Positions 24,468 through 33,821 are shown, numbered from the stretch's first letter. The stretch: 64,000 bases of DNA from Alphaproteobacteria bacterium (GCA_017501665.1 JAFVWM010000017.1:1-64000); one strand, 5' to 3'. Numbers and translations are program-made. The notes: a model not told the origin generated them from the letters alone.

Positions 24468-24962
24468 TTATCCAATCAAAATTGTTTTTTGAGCAATTAT
24501 TTTGCTAATTCTTCTTACATCTTCCGGACTAAGTGCATATAAGGCTATTGAAAATGCCGTAAAATCCATCTTAGAACACATTTTTTGCAACGGATTATAA
24601 CTGTATCTTATAGGTTTTTTTGTCCTTATTGCAATAATCGGCAATTTTCTAAAACCACATCTGGCAGTCTTAAATTCGGCACAGGCAACCAATCTCCATG
24701 GCAATGGCCGATTATGATCTATTTTAATATATTTATCATCAATAACTGCCATTTTATGTTTTTTTAGATACTTAAATGCCCACAAAGCCAACGAATAGAT
24801 ACAGCTTCCCAGCAAACCCCAAAACTCCCACCAATATACAATCACCGGAAATCGGTTTAGCAGATTAAGAACAAACCACAACAACAAAAGCGTCAAAAAA
24901 AGCCAAATATAATTGGTTTTAAATCGATAATAAAAAACATGAGATTTAATCAATGGTTTCAT
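24468..24962 (-). CDS. hypothetical membrane protein, 164 aa
   Basis: Two hydrophobic segments near the N-terminus (about 20-36 YIWLFLTLLLLWFVLNLL, and 46-65 WGLLGSCIYSLALWAF) are followed by a cytoplasmic domain of about 95 residues with KYIKIDHNRPLPWRLVACAEFK, reminiscent of PH-like bacterial domains after two membrane helices. ATG 24962 has GGAGG 6 bp upstream; the earlier ATG at 24986 has none. It is the first chromosomal gene right of the tRNA. Function unknown. Confidence 0.65.
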   Translation of the reverse strand: MKPLIKSHVFYYRFKTNYIWLFLTLLLLWFVLNLLNRFPVIVYWWEFWGLLGSCIYSLALWAFKYLKKHKMAVIDDKYIKIDHNRPLPWRLVACAEFKTARCGFRKLPIIAIRTKKPIRYSYNPLQKMCSKMDFTAFSIALYALSPEDVRRISKIIAQKTILIG

Positions 24963-25036
24963 CGGCACCTCCGCTTTACAAAACATATTTTATCATAAAA
25001 CAACCGGTTTGTAAACAATCAAAGATGTATTAAATT

Positions 25037-25225
25037 TTAGTTCGGCAAAATATCAGCTATATTTTCTTTCAAAGCATCGGCAATAGCATACAAAAGATTT
25101 ATTGAAACATTGGTCCTACCATTTTCAATTTCTGATAAATAAGCTCTATCAATACCGACAATTACCGCTAAATCAATTTGTAACAAATTCTGTTTTTTGC
25201 GAGATTCTCGTATTCTGGAGCTCTT
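25037..25225 (-). pseudogene. XRE-type helix-turn-helix regulator, 5' end missing
   Basis: The minus-strand frame reads RIRESRKKQNLLQIDLAVIV, then GIDRAYLSEIENGRTNVSIN and LLYAIADALKENIADILPN, a complete HTH_3 domain to TAA 25037. The frame has no ATG and is closed by a stop at 25226-25228. A fitting start (FNKSLKEL) continues upstream in another frame, and removing one base in CTCCAGAATACG would join them, but that frame also lacks an ATG. The gene seems disrupted. Confidence 0.6.
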
Positions 25226-25228
25226 TTA

Positions 25229-25314
25229 ATGACTTATTAAAATCAATAAAAGAACGAAAAGAAGAGCTTGATATGCAAGCCAAATATGATTTAAATAATG
25301 ATAAATATTTATAA
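25229..25314 (+). pseudogene. possible 3' fragment of an unknown gene
   Basis: The plus strand reads NDLLKSIKERKEELDMQAKY and ends after DLNNDKYL at TAA 25312-25314, a plausible helical C-terminus. Upstream the frame runs antisense into the HTH domain. It may be the remnant of a second gene joined to the HTH fragment by deletion, or chance. The opposite strand also reads sensibly here, so the call is weak. Confidence 0.25.
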
Positions 25315-25325
25315 AAATCAAAAAA

Positions 25326-25349
25326 AGCCGGCTTATTTATGAGCCGGCT
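25326..25349 (-). terminator. rpoD terminator
   Basis: AGCCGGC/GCCGGCT with a 10-nt loop, followed on the minus strand by TTTTTTTGATTTTT, 20 bp after the rpoD stop. Confidence 0.85.
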
Positions 25350-25368
25350 ACATTTTCGTTTATTTTCG

Positions 25369-27438
25369 TTATTGATCCAAGAACGAACGAAGTTTTCTCG
25401 ATCTGCTTGGGTGCTTTAACTTACGCAAAGCCTTTGCCTCAATCTGACGAATACGTTCTCTGGTAACATTAAATTGCTGTCCCACCTCTTCCAAAGTGTG
25501 ATCAGTATTCATTCCGATACCAAAACGCATACGAAGAACACGTTCTTCTCTGGGTGTCAACGAAGACAAAATGCGTGTACATGTTTCCTTCAAATTTGAA
25601 TGAATAGCAGAATCAAGAGGCTGTAATGCACTCTCATCAGCAATAAAATCGCCCAAAGATGAATCTTCTTCATCGCCGACCGGAGCCTCCAAAGAAACCG
25701 GCTCTTTGGCAATCTTCATAACTTTGCGAACTTTTTCCAAAGGCATAGACAAACGTTTTGCCAACTCCTCCGGCACCGGCTCGCGTCCCATTTCTGCCAA
25801 CATCTGACGAGAAGTTCTAACCATTTTATTGATTGTTTCAATCATATGAACAGGGATACGAATTGTTCTGGCCTGATCAGCGATCGAACGAGTAATAGCT
25901 TGTCTTATCCACCAAGTAGCATAAGTCGAGAACTTATAACCGCGACGATATTCAAACTTGTCAACGGCTTTCATCAAACCGATATTACCTTCTTGGATCA
26001 AATCCAAAAATTGTAAACCTCTGTTGGTATATTTTTTTGCAATTGAAATAACCAAACGCAGGTTAGCCTCAATCATTTCTTTTTTAGCTCTTTCAGCTTC
26101 TCTTTCGCCTTTTTTAATTGTATCAACCATTTTACGATATTCACTGATCGGCAAACCGCATTCTTGAGCCATTTGAGCAACACTGTCCCGCAGTTCCGTA
26201 ATCTCCAAGCCATATTTAGAAACAAAGTCTTGCCAATGTTTATCCTTAAATTTGGCAATTGTATCAAGCCAATTAGGATCCAATTCTGCTTTTTGATATA
26301 CATTTAAGAAATCTTCACGTTTAATCTTACAGCTCATGGCATAACGTAACAATTTACCTTCAAAACCCATAAGGCGTTTATTCAAACCGTTAAGCTGTTC
26401 AACCAATTGTTCAACTTTAGCGGCATTAAGATGAATTGAGCTCATCAGTTCAACCAAATCTTTTTTAACATCAATATATTTTTTCTCAACAGATGAAGTC
26501 AAATTTTTACCGGCAAGAATTGCAGCAACACGATGGCTTTGAATCTTACGTAAATCATCATAATAACCGGCAATTTTGTTCAACATTTCGACGACAGGTT
26601 CTTTCAATGCCTCTTCCATAGCTGCCATTGAAGCAGATGTACGGACAGCACTGTTTTCCATGTCTTCTTCATCACTATTTTCGCTATCAGATTCTTCATC
26701 TTCCTGCATTTCATCAGCGCTGTCATCTTCCTCATTAACAGCATCACTTAATTCCATATCGTCGTCTATAACATCGTCAATATCATCAAGGTTTTCTTTT
26801 TCATCCAGCTCTCGGGCAACTTTATCCAAATCCTCATTACCGCTATTATCATCTTCTTCAAAAGCCATAGCTTCAACATCATCACCATACATCATTTCAA
26901 GATCGATAATATCGCGAAGTTGCATATTTCCGTTCAAAAGTTCATCACGCCAAGAAGCAATTGCGCTGATTGTCATCGGGCTCTCGCACAGACCGTCGAT
27001 CATAACCGTTTTGCCTGCCTCAATACGTTTGGCGATAGCTATTTCACCCTCACGAGACAAAAGCTCAACCGAGCCCATTTCTTTCAAATACATTCTAACC
27101 GGATCGTCATTACGACCAAGTTCTTTTTCATCAAAGTTACCACTTTCTTCATCTTCATCAATATAGTCTGTTTCGCCGTCAGTTTCGCTGTCAAATCCGT
27201 CAGCATCGGCCTCAGAAATAATACTGATACCCATATCCGATATTGAAGTCATAATATCTTCAATATGTTCGGAAGTTTCTCTTTCGGAAGGAAGTACCTT
27301 ATTAAGTTCTTCAACGGTAATAAATCCGCGTGCACGTCCTTTGTCAATCAAACGTTTTACGGCACTACCCAAAGAATCAATCAATGGCGCATCAAGTGAG
27401 CCGCCATCATACAAATCAGAATTTTCTATGTCAGACAT
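25369..27438 (-). CDS. rpoD: RNA polymerase primary sigma factor RpoD
   Basis: This 689-aa sigma-70 shows region 1.1 ([20 protein letters not shown]), region 1.2/2.1 start ([13 protein letters not shown]), region 2 ([26 protein letters not shown]... and [15 protein letters not shown]), region 3 ([14 protein letters not shown]) and region 4 with the final helix-turn-helix ([20 protein letters not shown]). The non-conserved insert (about residues 190-265) is very acidic, with long Asp/Glu runs, a common trait of alphaproteobacterial RpoD. It directs transcription of housekeeping genes. It lies 126 bp downstream of dnaG and probably has its own promoter; a strong terminator follows. Confidence 0.98.
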   Translation of the reverse strand: MSDIENSDLYDGGSLDAPLIDSLGSAVKRLIDKGRARGFITVEELNKVLPSERETSEHIEDIMTSISDMGISIISEADADGFDSETDGETDYIDEDEESGNFDEKELGRNDDPVRMYLKEMGSVELLSREGEIAIAKRIEAGKTVMIDGLCESPMTISAIASWRDELLNGNMQLRDIIDLEMMYGDDVEAMAFEEDDNSGNEDLDKVARELDEKENLDDIDDVIDDDMELSDAVNEEDDSADEMQEDEESDSENSDEEDMENSAVRTSASMAAMEEALKEPVVEMLNKIAGYYDDLRKIQSHRVAAILAGKNLTSSVEKKYIDVKKDLVELMSSIHLNAAKVEQLVEQLNGLNKRLMGFEGKLLRYAMSCKIKREDFLNVYQKAELDPNWLDTIAKFKDKHWQDFVSKYGLEITELRDSVAQMAQECGLPISEYRKMVDTIKKGEREAERAKKEMIEANLRLVISIAKKYTNRGLQFLDLIQEGNIGLMKAVDKFEYRRGYKFSTYATWWIRQAITRSIADQARTIRIPVHMIETINKMVRTSRQMLAEMGREPVPEELAKRLSMPLEKVRKVMKIAKEPVSLEAPVGDEEDSSLGDFIADESALQPLDSAIHSNLKETCTRILSSLTPREERVLRMRFGIGMNTDHTLEEVGQQFNVTRERIRQIEAKALRKLKHPSRSRKLRSFLDQ

Positions 27439-27564
27439 AAATTTTCCTAAAAAAATCGATTTTTATTTAAGCTTAAACAGGTATTGTTTTTAATGATTTT
27501 TTACTACATTGTCAAGCATTATTATCTCGATTCGCATCAAAAAAACAGCCTCTTATAAAAAGTT

Positions 27565-29364
27565 CTACAAATTATCGGCTTCACTCAAAATAGCATTTCT
27601 TTCTTTTTTGTAGGTTTCATATCTCAAATAGTCTTCATCGCTGAAGTTCCCTTGGGCTAACAGACGTTTACACTCCCTAATTTCATTATCCAGACGCTTA
27701 AGCTGAATTTCAACAAGTCGACTATTTAAATCTGCGCGCATTTTAATAATATCGGGACATTGTTTTTTTAATACTGTCAAATCAGTTTTTTCTTTCAAAA
27801 CTTTCTCAAAATTATGAGATTTTAAAATATCAATTAACTCATTTTCGTTTTTTAACTCAATATTATCACGCATAATTTCCAAAATATCTTCATACATTGC
27901 TCTCAAGTTATCATCCTTTATAGTAAAATCGAGTAATCTTTCTTCATATTCTTCGACTAACTGCGGATAACAAACAAGCGCTGAAACAATATACTTACCG
28001 ACCAAATCATCCAAATCTGTTTTATACGATCGGATTTGTAATTTCTCCTTAAAAGTTTTTTTCACATTATTTTGATAAACAACTTTTTGCTTACCGATAA
28101 GCTCATTATAAATTTTATCCTTCATTTCACGAATATAATAATTCTTAACTGTTTCGTCAGTTATTTTTGCAACTTCTTCTTTTACTTCCTTTTCGATACG
28201 AGCTTTTTGTTCCGGCGTATCCAAAGCTTTACCTTCCAAGGTTTTTTTCCACAAAAGCTCTTTCAACGGAGTTGTGTCGGTAACGGTTTTCAAAAATTCA
28301 TCCGCTCCTTTATCCTTCAAAAATTCATCAGGATCCATCTTATCGGGTAAAAAAGCATATTGCAACGAATACCCTGGCTTTAATATCGGCAACACTCTAT
28401 CAACCGAACGAACAGCCGCTCTGATACCGGCACTATCACCGTCAAAACAGCAAATCGGTTCATTAACCACTTTCCAAGCCTCTTGAATCTGATCTTCTGT
28501 CAAAGCCGTTCCGAGTGGTGCCACCGCATAACCGATACCATATTTGTCCATGGCAATCACATCCATATAACCTTCGCAAACAATCAACCTCTTAGCCTCA
28601 TATCCGCTTTCACGAGCATAGTTAAGGTTATATAAAATACGCCTCTTATTAAACACCGGTGTTTCGGGTGAGTTCAGATATTTTGGTTGGCTTTTATCCA
28701 TAACACGACCGCCAAAAGCAATAACTCGGTTACGTTTATCCATAATCGGTATCATAACCCTGTTTCTGAAAAAGTCGTGCGGATTTCTTTTGCTATCTTC
28801 GGGAATAGAAATCAAACCAAGCTCTGCCATTTCACTATCGGAAATACCTCGTGAAGACAATAAAGCCTTTAGACCGTTATTATTCGGCGCAAAACCTAAA
28901 CGAAACTTTTCGATAATAGTATCATCAAATCCGCGCCCGTAAAGATAATCAAGCGCCTCATGACCATTCGAAAGGCGCAAATTTTTCTCAAAAAACTTTG
29001 CAGCCATTTCCATAATATCATAGGCGGTAGCTCTTTTTTCGGCTTGTTCTTTACTCTCCGGCGAAAGCTTCGGAAGTTGCATACCGACCTTATGAGCCAA
29101 TTTTTCCACCGCCTCAATAAATGTCAGACCGTTGGCTTCCATTTCAAATTTGATAATATCGCCATGCGCACCGCAACCGAAACAGTGATAAAAACCTTTT
29201 GCTTCATTAACTGTAAAAGACGGAGTTTTTTCATTATGAAACGGACAACAAGCTTGATACTCGCGACCTTTTCGCACAAGTTTAATCTTCGAACCGACCA
29301 CATCAACTATTGATATTTTGGCTCGAAGCTCATCACAAAATCGCTGTAAATCCGTATTTGCCAT
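27565..29364 (-). CDS. dnaG: DNA primase DnaG
   Basis: The 599-aa primase has the N-terminal CHC2 zinc finger (CCPFHNEKTPSF...YHCFGCGAHGD), the catalytic core and TOPRIM motif VCEGYMD near residue 265, with FDGD following. The C-terminal part (about 430-599) is the helicase-interacting region. It makes RNA primers at the replication fork together with DnaB. The gene order yqeY-dnaG-rpoD is conserved in Alphaproteobacteria. Length is normal. Confidence 0.98.
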   Translation of the reverse strand: MANTDLQRFCDELRAKISIVDVVGSKIKLVRKGREYQACCPFHNEKTPSFTVNEAKGFYHCFGCGAHGDIIKFEMEANGLTFIEAVEKLAHKVGMQLPKLSPESKEQAEKRATAYDIMEMAAKFFEKNLRLSNGHEALDYLYGRGFDDTIIEKFRLGFAPNNNGLKALLSSRGISDSEMAELGLISIPEDSKRNPHDFFRNRVMIPIMDKRNRVIAFGGRVMDKSQPKYLNSPETPVFNKRRILYNLNYARESGYEAKRLIVCEGYMDVIAMDKYGIGYAVAPLGTALTEDQIQEAWKVVNEPICCFDGDSAGIRAAVRSVDRVLPILKPGYSLQYAFLPDKMDPDEFLKDKGADEFLKTVTDTTPLKELLWKKTLEGKALDTPEQKARIEKEVKEEVAKITDETVKNYYIREMKDKIYNELIGKQKVVYQNNVKKTFKEKLQIRSYKTDLDDLVGKYIVSALVCYPQLVEEYEERLLDFTIKDDNLRAMYEDILEIMRDNIELKNENELIDILKSHNFEKVLKEKTDLTVLKKQCPDIIKMRADLNSRLVEIQLKRLDNEIRECKRLLAQGNFSDEDYLRYETYKKERNAILSEADNL

Positions 29365-29499
29365 TTTTTAAAATTCACTTTTTTCAATTGCACTTAATAT
29401 CTCTTTATCACAATTTTTAAAGATATCAAGCATAAGCTTTTTTCTTCTTTTTCCACTCTTCCCTTAATTTTAAGGGCAAATTTTTTTCTTTTTTTCAAT

Positions 29500-29569
29500 C
29501 TTCCCTTAATTTTAAGGGAAGATAAGATTTTTTGCAACTTTAGTTGCTTAAAAATCTAGATGAGTTTAA
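29500..29569. repeat. left arm of DUF559 repeat cassette, copy 1
   Basis: 70 bp that begin with the palindrome CTTCCCTTAATTTTAAGGGAAG, contain GCAACT..AGTTGC, and end in TGAGTTTAA. It matches 29986-30055 with one mismatch. A partial third copy of the palindrome lies at about 29458-29476. Confidence 0.85.
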
Positions 29570-29573
29570 ACAA

Positions 29574-29912
29574 TTATTTTCTTAAACATTCAATAATAAC
29601 CGCTAAACAACCTTCAATATTATTCACAAAATCATTATTCCAAAAGCGTAATATTTTACACCCTCTACTTTTCAAATATTCATTTCTTTCTTTGTCTTTT
29701 ATATTCTCATTATGCTGACCTCCATCTAACTCTATAACCAACTTTCGCTCAGCACAATAAAAATCTAAAATATATTTATCGTCAAAAACATATTGTCGCA
29801 CAAACTTGTAACCCAAGCCCCGATTTCGTACCTTTTGCCACAAAATTTTTTCTGCATCGGTTAAATTCTTTCTTAATTCCTTTGCTTTTCCCAATATGAA
29901 ATTTCGATTCAT
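29574..29912 (-). CDS. DUF559 endonuclease-like protein
   Basis: The 112-aa protein matches DUF559, a Vsr/PD-(D/E)XK-fold family: AKELRKNLTDAEKILWQKVR near the start, RQYVFDDKYILDFYC, then KLVIELDGGQHN (acid and E-x-D/Q core) and RFWNNDFVNN at the end. The core D (LDFYC) and E (IELDGGQH) are present, so catalysis is possible. The gene fills a cassette whose two ends (29500-29569 and 29917-29960) are repeated without the gene at 29986-30119. This suggests that gene and ends travel as a unit. The family's biological role is not established. Confidence 0.9.
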   Translation of the reverse strand: MNRNFILGKAKELRKNLTDAEKILWQKVRNRGLGYKFVRQYVFDDKYILDFYCAERKLVIELDGGQHNENIKDKERNEYLKSRGCKILRFWNNDFVNNIEGCLAVIIECLRK

Positions 29913-29916
29913 AATC

Positions 29917-29960
29917 TATTAAACTCACCCTAACCCTCTCTTAAAATTAAGAGAGGGAAT
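29917..29960. repeat. right arm of DUF559 repeat cassette, copy 1
   Basis: 44 bp, identical to 30076-30119. It starts TATTAAACTCACCCTAAC and ends in the palindrome CCCTCTCTTAAAATTAAGAGAGGG plus AAT. TTAAACTCA is inverted relative to TGAGTTTAA of the left arm. Confidence 0.9.
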
Positions 29961-29985
29961 GTTTTATTTTTTCACTCTTTTCTCT

Positions 29986-30119
29986 CTTCCCTTAATTTTA
30001 AGGGAAGATAAGATTTTTTGCAACTTCAGTTGCTTAAAAATCTAGATGAGTTTAATCAGACTTCACTTCATATCTTATTAAACTCACCCTAACCCTCTCT
30101 TAAAATTAAGAGAGGGAAT
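29986..30119. repeat. empty copy of the DUF559 cassette (MITE-like)
   Basis: Left arm 29986-30055 and right arm 30076-30119 with only 20 bp between them. It looks like an internally deleted relative of 29500-29960, 25 bp to its left. Confidence 0.8.
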
Positions 30120-30128
30120 TTGCCCCTT

Positions 30129-30581
30129 TTAGCTCAACAAACTTTTTATTATTCCGTTAGCTTTACCCATATCCAACTGACCGGCATATTTAGACTTTAG
30201 AGCGCCCATAATTTTGCCCATATCTTTCATAGAAGCAGCACCTGTTTCAGCAATCAAAGTCTTGACCACGCCGGCAATCTCATCATCAGACATTTGTTTA
30301 GGTAAAAAACGCTCAATAATGGCAATCTCGGCTTTTTCTTTATCGGCCAATTCCGGACGGTTGCCGTCAATATACATTTTGATTGAATCATTGCGTTGTT
30401 TAATCATTGTTTGCATCATAGCCATCAATTCTTCATCAGTAGCTTTTTCTTTGCCCTTACCTCTGGCTTCAACATCTTTTTCTTTTTGACCGGCAATAAT
30501 CATTCTGACGGCACTTGTTGTAACGGTATCTTTAGCCAACATTGCTGTTTTCAAAGCATTTTGCAAATCATCTCTCAACAT
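30129..30581 (-). CDS. yqeY: GatB/YqeY domain protein
   Basis: The 150-aa protein is the YqeY family: MLRDDLQNALKTAMLAKDTV... then IIERFLPKQMSDDEI and DMGKIMGALKSKYAGQLDMGKANGIIKSLLS. The domain resembles the tail of GatB and may bind tRNA; its role is not settled. Located upstream of dnaG in the classical order; the repeat cassettes have been inserted between the two genes. ATG 30581 has AAGGAG 7 bp upstream. Confidence 0.95.
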   Translation of the reverse strand: MLRDDLQNALKTAMLAKDTVTTSAVRMIIAGQKEKDVEARGKGKEKATDEELMAMMQTMIKQRNDSIKMYIDGNRPELADKEKAEIAIIERFLPKQMSDDEIAGVVKTLIAETGAASMKDMGKIMGALKSKYAGQLDMGKANGIIKSLLS

Positions 30582-30661
30582 ATTTATTAAACTCCTTAAT
30601 ACATTTTATTAAAATTTGAACCAATAATAAACTTTTTGCATAAAAATTGCAAGGTCATAAA

Positions 30662-32458
30662 TTAGAAGAAATAACGCATTTTTAATAAAAATTCGTTTTC
30701 ATCTTTGCCATATCTGTCTTCAAACAAAGCTTCTGCCGAAACAGAAACATTCGTATCAATCACATAATTAAGTTCTGCCCGATAACTTGTCATATTACCT
30801 ATTTTTTGACTTGCCAGCCACGGCGTTACTTCCAACAAACCTTTCCATTTATCAAAATCAAGCAAAACACCGGTATTTAACCCAAAAGACAACATTGAAT
30901 TATGAGGCAAAAATCCACCGGTTGACGCCTTATTATTCCAAAAAGCAAAACCCCAAATATTATCCGAAAAAGCATAAGCCTTACCTGTTCCTATCATCAA
31001 ATTGCCGATATAGCCTTCTTTTTTGCTAACCGCATCAGTCCACCTTTCAATATTAGCTTTTATCTGAAACGACAAAGGATTAAACATCTCATCAGCCGGC
31101 GAGATTGAGCGAATTGTCAATAAATCAAAATTTTGCAAAACCGTTTTATTATCCTGATTATAATGACGCAACTTTGTTTCCAAAAAATTTATTTCTGCCC
31201 CTTTTAACAACCCAAAATCATTATCCGTTAGCGAATGATATGCCGGACGATAAGCAATTTCTTCAAAAACATTACCGTTTTTTGCTCCAATTCCGGCACT
31301 TAAGCGCATCGATTCGTGAGATTCTAAAGGCGATTTTCCTTTTATCTTTTTATTTTTTTTTGTTGTTTTCAACTTGCTTCTTTGACGTAAAATCTCAAAA
31401 CTTTGCTTGCGATAATCAGCTAATTCCAATTTTTTTGCCACATATTGATATTGCACAAATTGATATGCCGTACCTAAGATATCTGATTTTTCATCTTCAC
31501 TCAAATTTTCCGGTAAATCATATTTTTTTTCTCTCAATCCCTTGAAATAAGCCTTTTTCTGTACATCATTCATATCTGCCACAGCTTCAACAATTTGCTT
31601 TTGTCGAGACGGACGATAATTTATATCTTTAACAAAATCTTTACTGCGAAAAACAGCCTTAAAACTATCTAACGGAATTACCTGAACCGGAAATTTTGAA
31701 GCCAATTTCAACGACGGACGAACCGCATCTAACATTTCTAACAACATATATGAACAGTTTTTGCTAAAGAAATAATACCTTGATTGTGTCTGTCCTATCT
31801 CCCACAAATGCGCCACAAAAAAGTTTAATTCTTCTTGCGTTAAATCAAGATTAAGCTCCCAAATATCACGATTTTCAATATTATTGTAAGTGTTGATAAT
31901 ATCATAATAAGGTTTAACCGTAAAACCTCCGAAATATCTGCCGGTTAATCCGAACAGAGCATACAACGGCCCCGGATTCTCACCGGTAAAAGCACCATAA
32001 TTTGCCCCATGCGCCAACATCTGCGTACCCTTGCGCTTGGTATCAATTCTGATTAAAGTATGTCCGAAAAGTGATGACGGATTATTCATATACGCATCGG
32101 TAAACAACAATGTTACACCGGCAGGTTGTAAATCATGCTTAAACTCTTCAAATTCTTCACATTTCGGAAATTTTGCTGTTATTAATTTGTGCTTTTTTAA
32201 GAATAAATAACGAGCCGGAAATTGACATTTCAATTTATTATCATCAGAATTAAATAAATTTATCGTAGCTTCCAATTCAGCCTTAGGATTGGTTTTACCA
32301 TCTTTTGATAAAAAGAAATTGGGACTATCAATCGAGCTTTTTTGGTCTTGATAATGCCCGATAGCCAACCACTCGGCAGAGTTTGACCAATCTTCTGCCC
32401 AAACATTAAAAGAAAACAAAAAGCTCAAAAAAAAGACAAAGTAACGCATTGAAAACAT
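30662..32458 (-). CDS. DUF4105 (Lnb N-terminal-like) envelope protein
   Basis: A signal peptide (YFVFFLSFLFSFNVWAED) precedes a DUF4105 domain: TLLFTDAYMNNPSSLFGHTLIRI, YDIINTYNN and NCSYMLLEMLDAVRPS with conserved His and Cys of the papain-like fold. The C-terminal 200 residues alternate polar and hydrophobic positions, and the protein ends in LKMRYFF, an aromatic C-terminus like that of outer-membrane beta barrels. A surface or outer-membrane protease-like protein is likely; substrate unknown. The start is either 32458 or the next Met at 32449; no clear ribosome site separates them. Confidence 0.8.
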   Translation of the reverse strand: MFSMRYFVFFLSFLFSFNVWAEDWSNSAEWLAIGHYQDQKSSIDSPNFFLSKDGKTNPKAELEATINLFNSDDNKLKCQFPARYLFLKKHKLITAKFPKCEEFEEFKHDLQPAGVTLLFTDAYMNNPSSLFGHTLIRIDTKRKGTQMLAHGANYGAFTGENPGPLYALFGLTGRYFGGFTVKPYYDIINTYNNIENRDIWELNLDLTQEELNFFVAHLWEIGQTQSRYYFFSKNCSYMLLEMLDAVRPSLKLASKFPVQVIPLDSFKAVFRSKDFVKDINYRPSRQKQIVEAVADMNDVQKKAYFKGLREKKYDLPENLSEDEKSDILGTAYQFVQYQYVAKKLELADYRKQSFEILRQRSKLKTTKKNKKIKGKSPLESHESMRLSAGIGAKNGNVFEEIAYRPAYHSLTDNDFGLLKGAEINFLETKLRHYNQDNKTVLQNFDLLTIRSISPADEMFNPLSFQIKANIERWTDAVSKKEGYIGNLMIGTGKAYAFSDNIWGFAFWNNKASTGGFLPHNSMLSFGLNTGVLLDFDKWKGLLEVTPWLASQKIGNMTSYRAELNYVIDTNVSVSAEALFEDRYGKDENEFLLKMRYFF

Positions 32459-32467
32459 TTTTCGGAA

Positions 32468-32531
32468 AATAGATTATCTGAATCAATTTTATAAAAAAGG
32501 TGAATAGATTATCTAAATCAATTTTATAAAA
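32468..32531. repeat. 29-bp tandem direct repeat
   Basis: AATAGATTATCTRAATCAAT plus TTTATAAAA occurs at 32468-32496 and 32503-32531 with one mismatch, immediately before the palindromic element. Confidence 0.8.
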
Positions 32532-32654
32532 GTCGGAGAATGGTTTAGATAGAGTAATTTCTAGGGGAGTTAAAAATTTTAGCGTACAAATAGCTACGTG
32601 AATTTTTAACTCCCCCGTAAAATTGCTCTAGATGAGCTATTATACGACTTTTAT
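32526..32654. repeat. long palindromic element
   Basis: Nested inverted repeats: ATAAAAGTCG (32526-32535) with CGACTTTTAT (32645-32654), GAGTAATTT with AAATTGCTC, and a 15-bp arm GGGGAGTTAAAAATT (32564-32578) with AATTTTTAACTCCCC (32601-32615). The right end carries the stop codon of the DUF3015 gene. It may be a MITE-type element, and can also act as a transcription end. Confidence 0.7.
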
Positions 32655-33106
32655 GCATTCATAGATAAAATTGATAAAGTCAATTCTACCGCATCAACAT
32701 CATTGCTGGCAAACAAAGTACCGAAATTATTATGAATTTTTGCTGACAATTCATTAACATCAGCATTTAAAATACCGGCAACGGTAACCAGAGTTTCACC
32801 ATGACCGACAGAAGCGTCAAACGCAAATTGTTCCATATTGTTTTCTAAGAAAGAAAGCAACATTTTGCCTGTACCACCGCTTACACGACCGTTAGGATCA
32901 CAACCTGATGTACCTGTGGTAATACCGAAAGTTTGTGTTCCGAATAAACCATTAGTAGTAGCAGCCAAAACTTGCGGAACAATGCCGGATTGTCCTCTCC
33001 AAGCCATAGAACCCAAACCGCAACCGGTTGAATCATATGCATTGGCATTAGATGACAAAGCGATTAAACCTGCAACCACTGTGGACAAAAGATAAAATTT
33101 TTTCAT
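32651..33106 (-). CDS. DUF3015 secreted protein
   Basis: A signal peptide (MKKFYLLSTVVAGLIALSSNANA) leads a 128-aa mature protein with YDSTGCGLGSMAW, GTSGCDPNGRV and MEQFAFDASVGHGETL, matching DUF3015 (compare GCGLGS...VTNGTFGNQTFGIT). Two cysteines probably form a disulfide in the periplasm. ATG 33106 has GGAG 11 bp upstream; the in-frame codon at 33121 is a TTG that overlaps this ribosome site. Function unknown; DUF3015 genes are widespread in proteobacteria. The 3' end lies in the palindromic element. Confidence 0.88.
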   Translation of the reverse strand: MKKFYLLSTVVAGLIALSSNANAYDSTGCGLGSMAWRGQSGIVPQVLAATTNGLFGTQTFGITTGTSGCDPNGRVSGGTGKMLLSFLENNMEQFAFDASVGHGETLVTVAGILNADVNELSAKIHNNFGTLFASNDVDAVELTLSILSMNA

Positions 33107-33261
33107 TAGTAGTATCTCCAAAAATTTTCAAAATACCTTTTCAGTCTAATAACAAAATTTTCTTTTGTGTATATATTTAAAAAATTTTTCCCCAAAAGAA
33201 AACACTTGATTTATTTTTTTTAGCTGTTATATTCTCTTCCATCGAAAATGAATAGATAGTT

Positions 33262-33297
33262 CTGTGAAGGATTTTACCCCTCGCAGTTCTTTTTTTT
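33262..33297 (+). promoter_or_regulatory. terminator-like hairpin in the greA leader
   Basis: CTGTGAAGG (33262-33270) pairs with CCCTCGCAG (33278-33286) with one mismatch and one G-U; TTC and eight Ts follow. It stands 25 bp before greA and can end transcription early, like the GraL leader known in E. coli. Confidence 0.5.
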
Positions 33298-33321
33298 AAC
33301 ATTAAAAATAAAGGTGAAAAA

Positions 33322-33795
33322 ATGGAAAAATTTCCTTTGACCAAGATTGGTTTTAATGCTTTGGAAGCAGAACTGAAAAACTTAAAAGGTGTTGAGCGCC
33401 CAAATATCATTGCCGCCATTTCTGAGGCCCGAGCTCAAGGCGACTTATCTGAAAATGCCGAATATTCTGCCGCCAAAGAAAAACAAAGTTTTATTGAAGG
33501 ACGTATTCAAGATTTGGAAGCTGTATTAAGTCGCGCCCAAGTAATTGATGTTGCTTCTGTTAAAAGCAACGTAATCCGTTTTGGTGCCACCGTTTTGGTC
33601 GCTGATGAAGATTCCAACGAAGAAAATTCATATCAAATCGTTGGAGATTACGAAGCCGACATCGAAAAAAACAAAATTTCTTTATCTTCGCCTTTAGCAA
33701 AGGCTCTTATCGGTAAAGAAGTCGGTGACGTCGCCGAGTTTAAAGCTCCCTCCGGAAACAAATCTTTTGAAATATTGGAAGTAAAATATATTTAA
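33322..33795 (+). CDS. greA: transcription elongation factor GreA
   Basis: The 157-aa protein has the N-terminal coiled coil with the acidic tip (ISEARAQGDLSENAEYSAAKEKQ; D and E residues that reach into the polymerase channel) and the C-terminal FKBP-like domain (SSPLAKALIGKEVGDVAEFKAPSG). It binds in the secondary channel of RNA polymerase and stimulates cleavage of backtracked RNA. A terminator-like leader lies upstream and an intrinsic terminator downstream, so it is monocistronic. AAGGTG lies 7 bp before the start. Confidence 0.98.
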   Translation: MEKFPLTKIGFNALEAELKNLKGVERPNIIAAISEARAQGDLSENAEYSAAKEKQSFIEGRIQDLEAVLSRAQVIDVASVKSNVIRFGATVLVADEDSNEENSYQIVGDYEADIEKNKISLSSPLAKALIGKEVGDVAEFKAPSGNKSFEILEVKYI

Positions 33796-33821
33796 AATAT
33801 TTTTTTTGAAACTATATAAAA

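Noticed and set aside
26576..27166. 196-aa plus-strand ORF, Ser-rich
   Set aside because: It is the antisense of the acidic region of rpoD; Asp/Glu codons give Ser-rich reading on the other strand.
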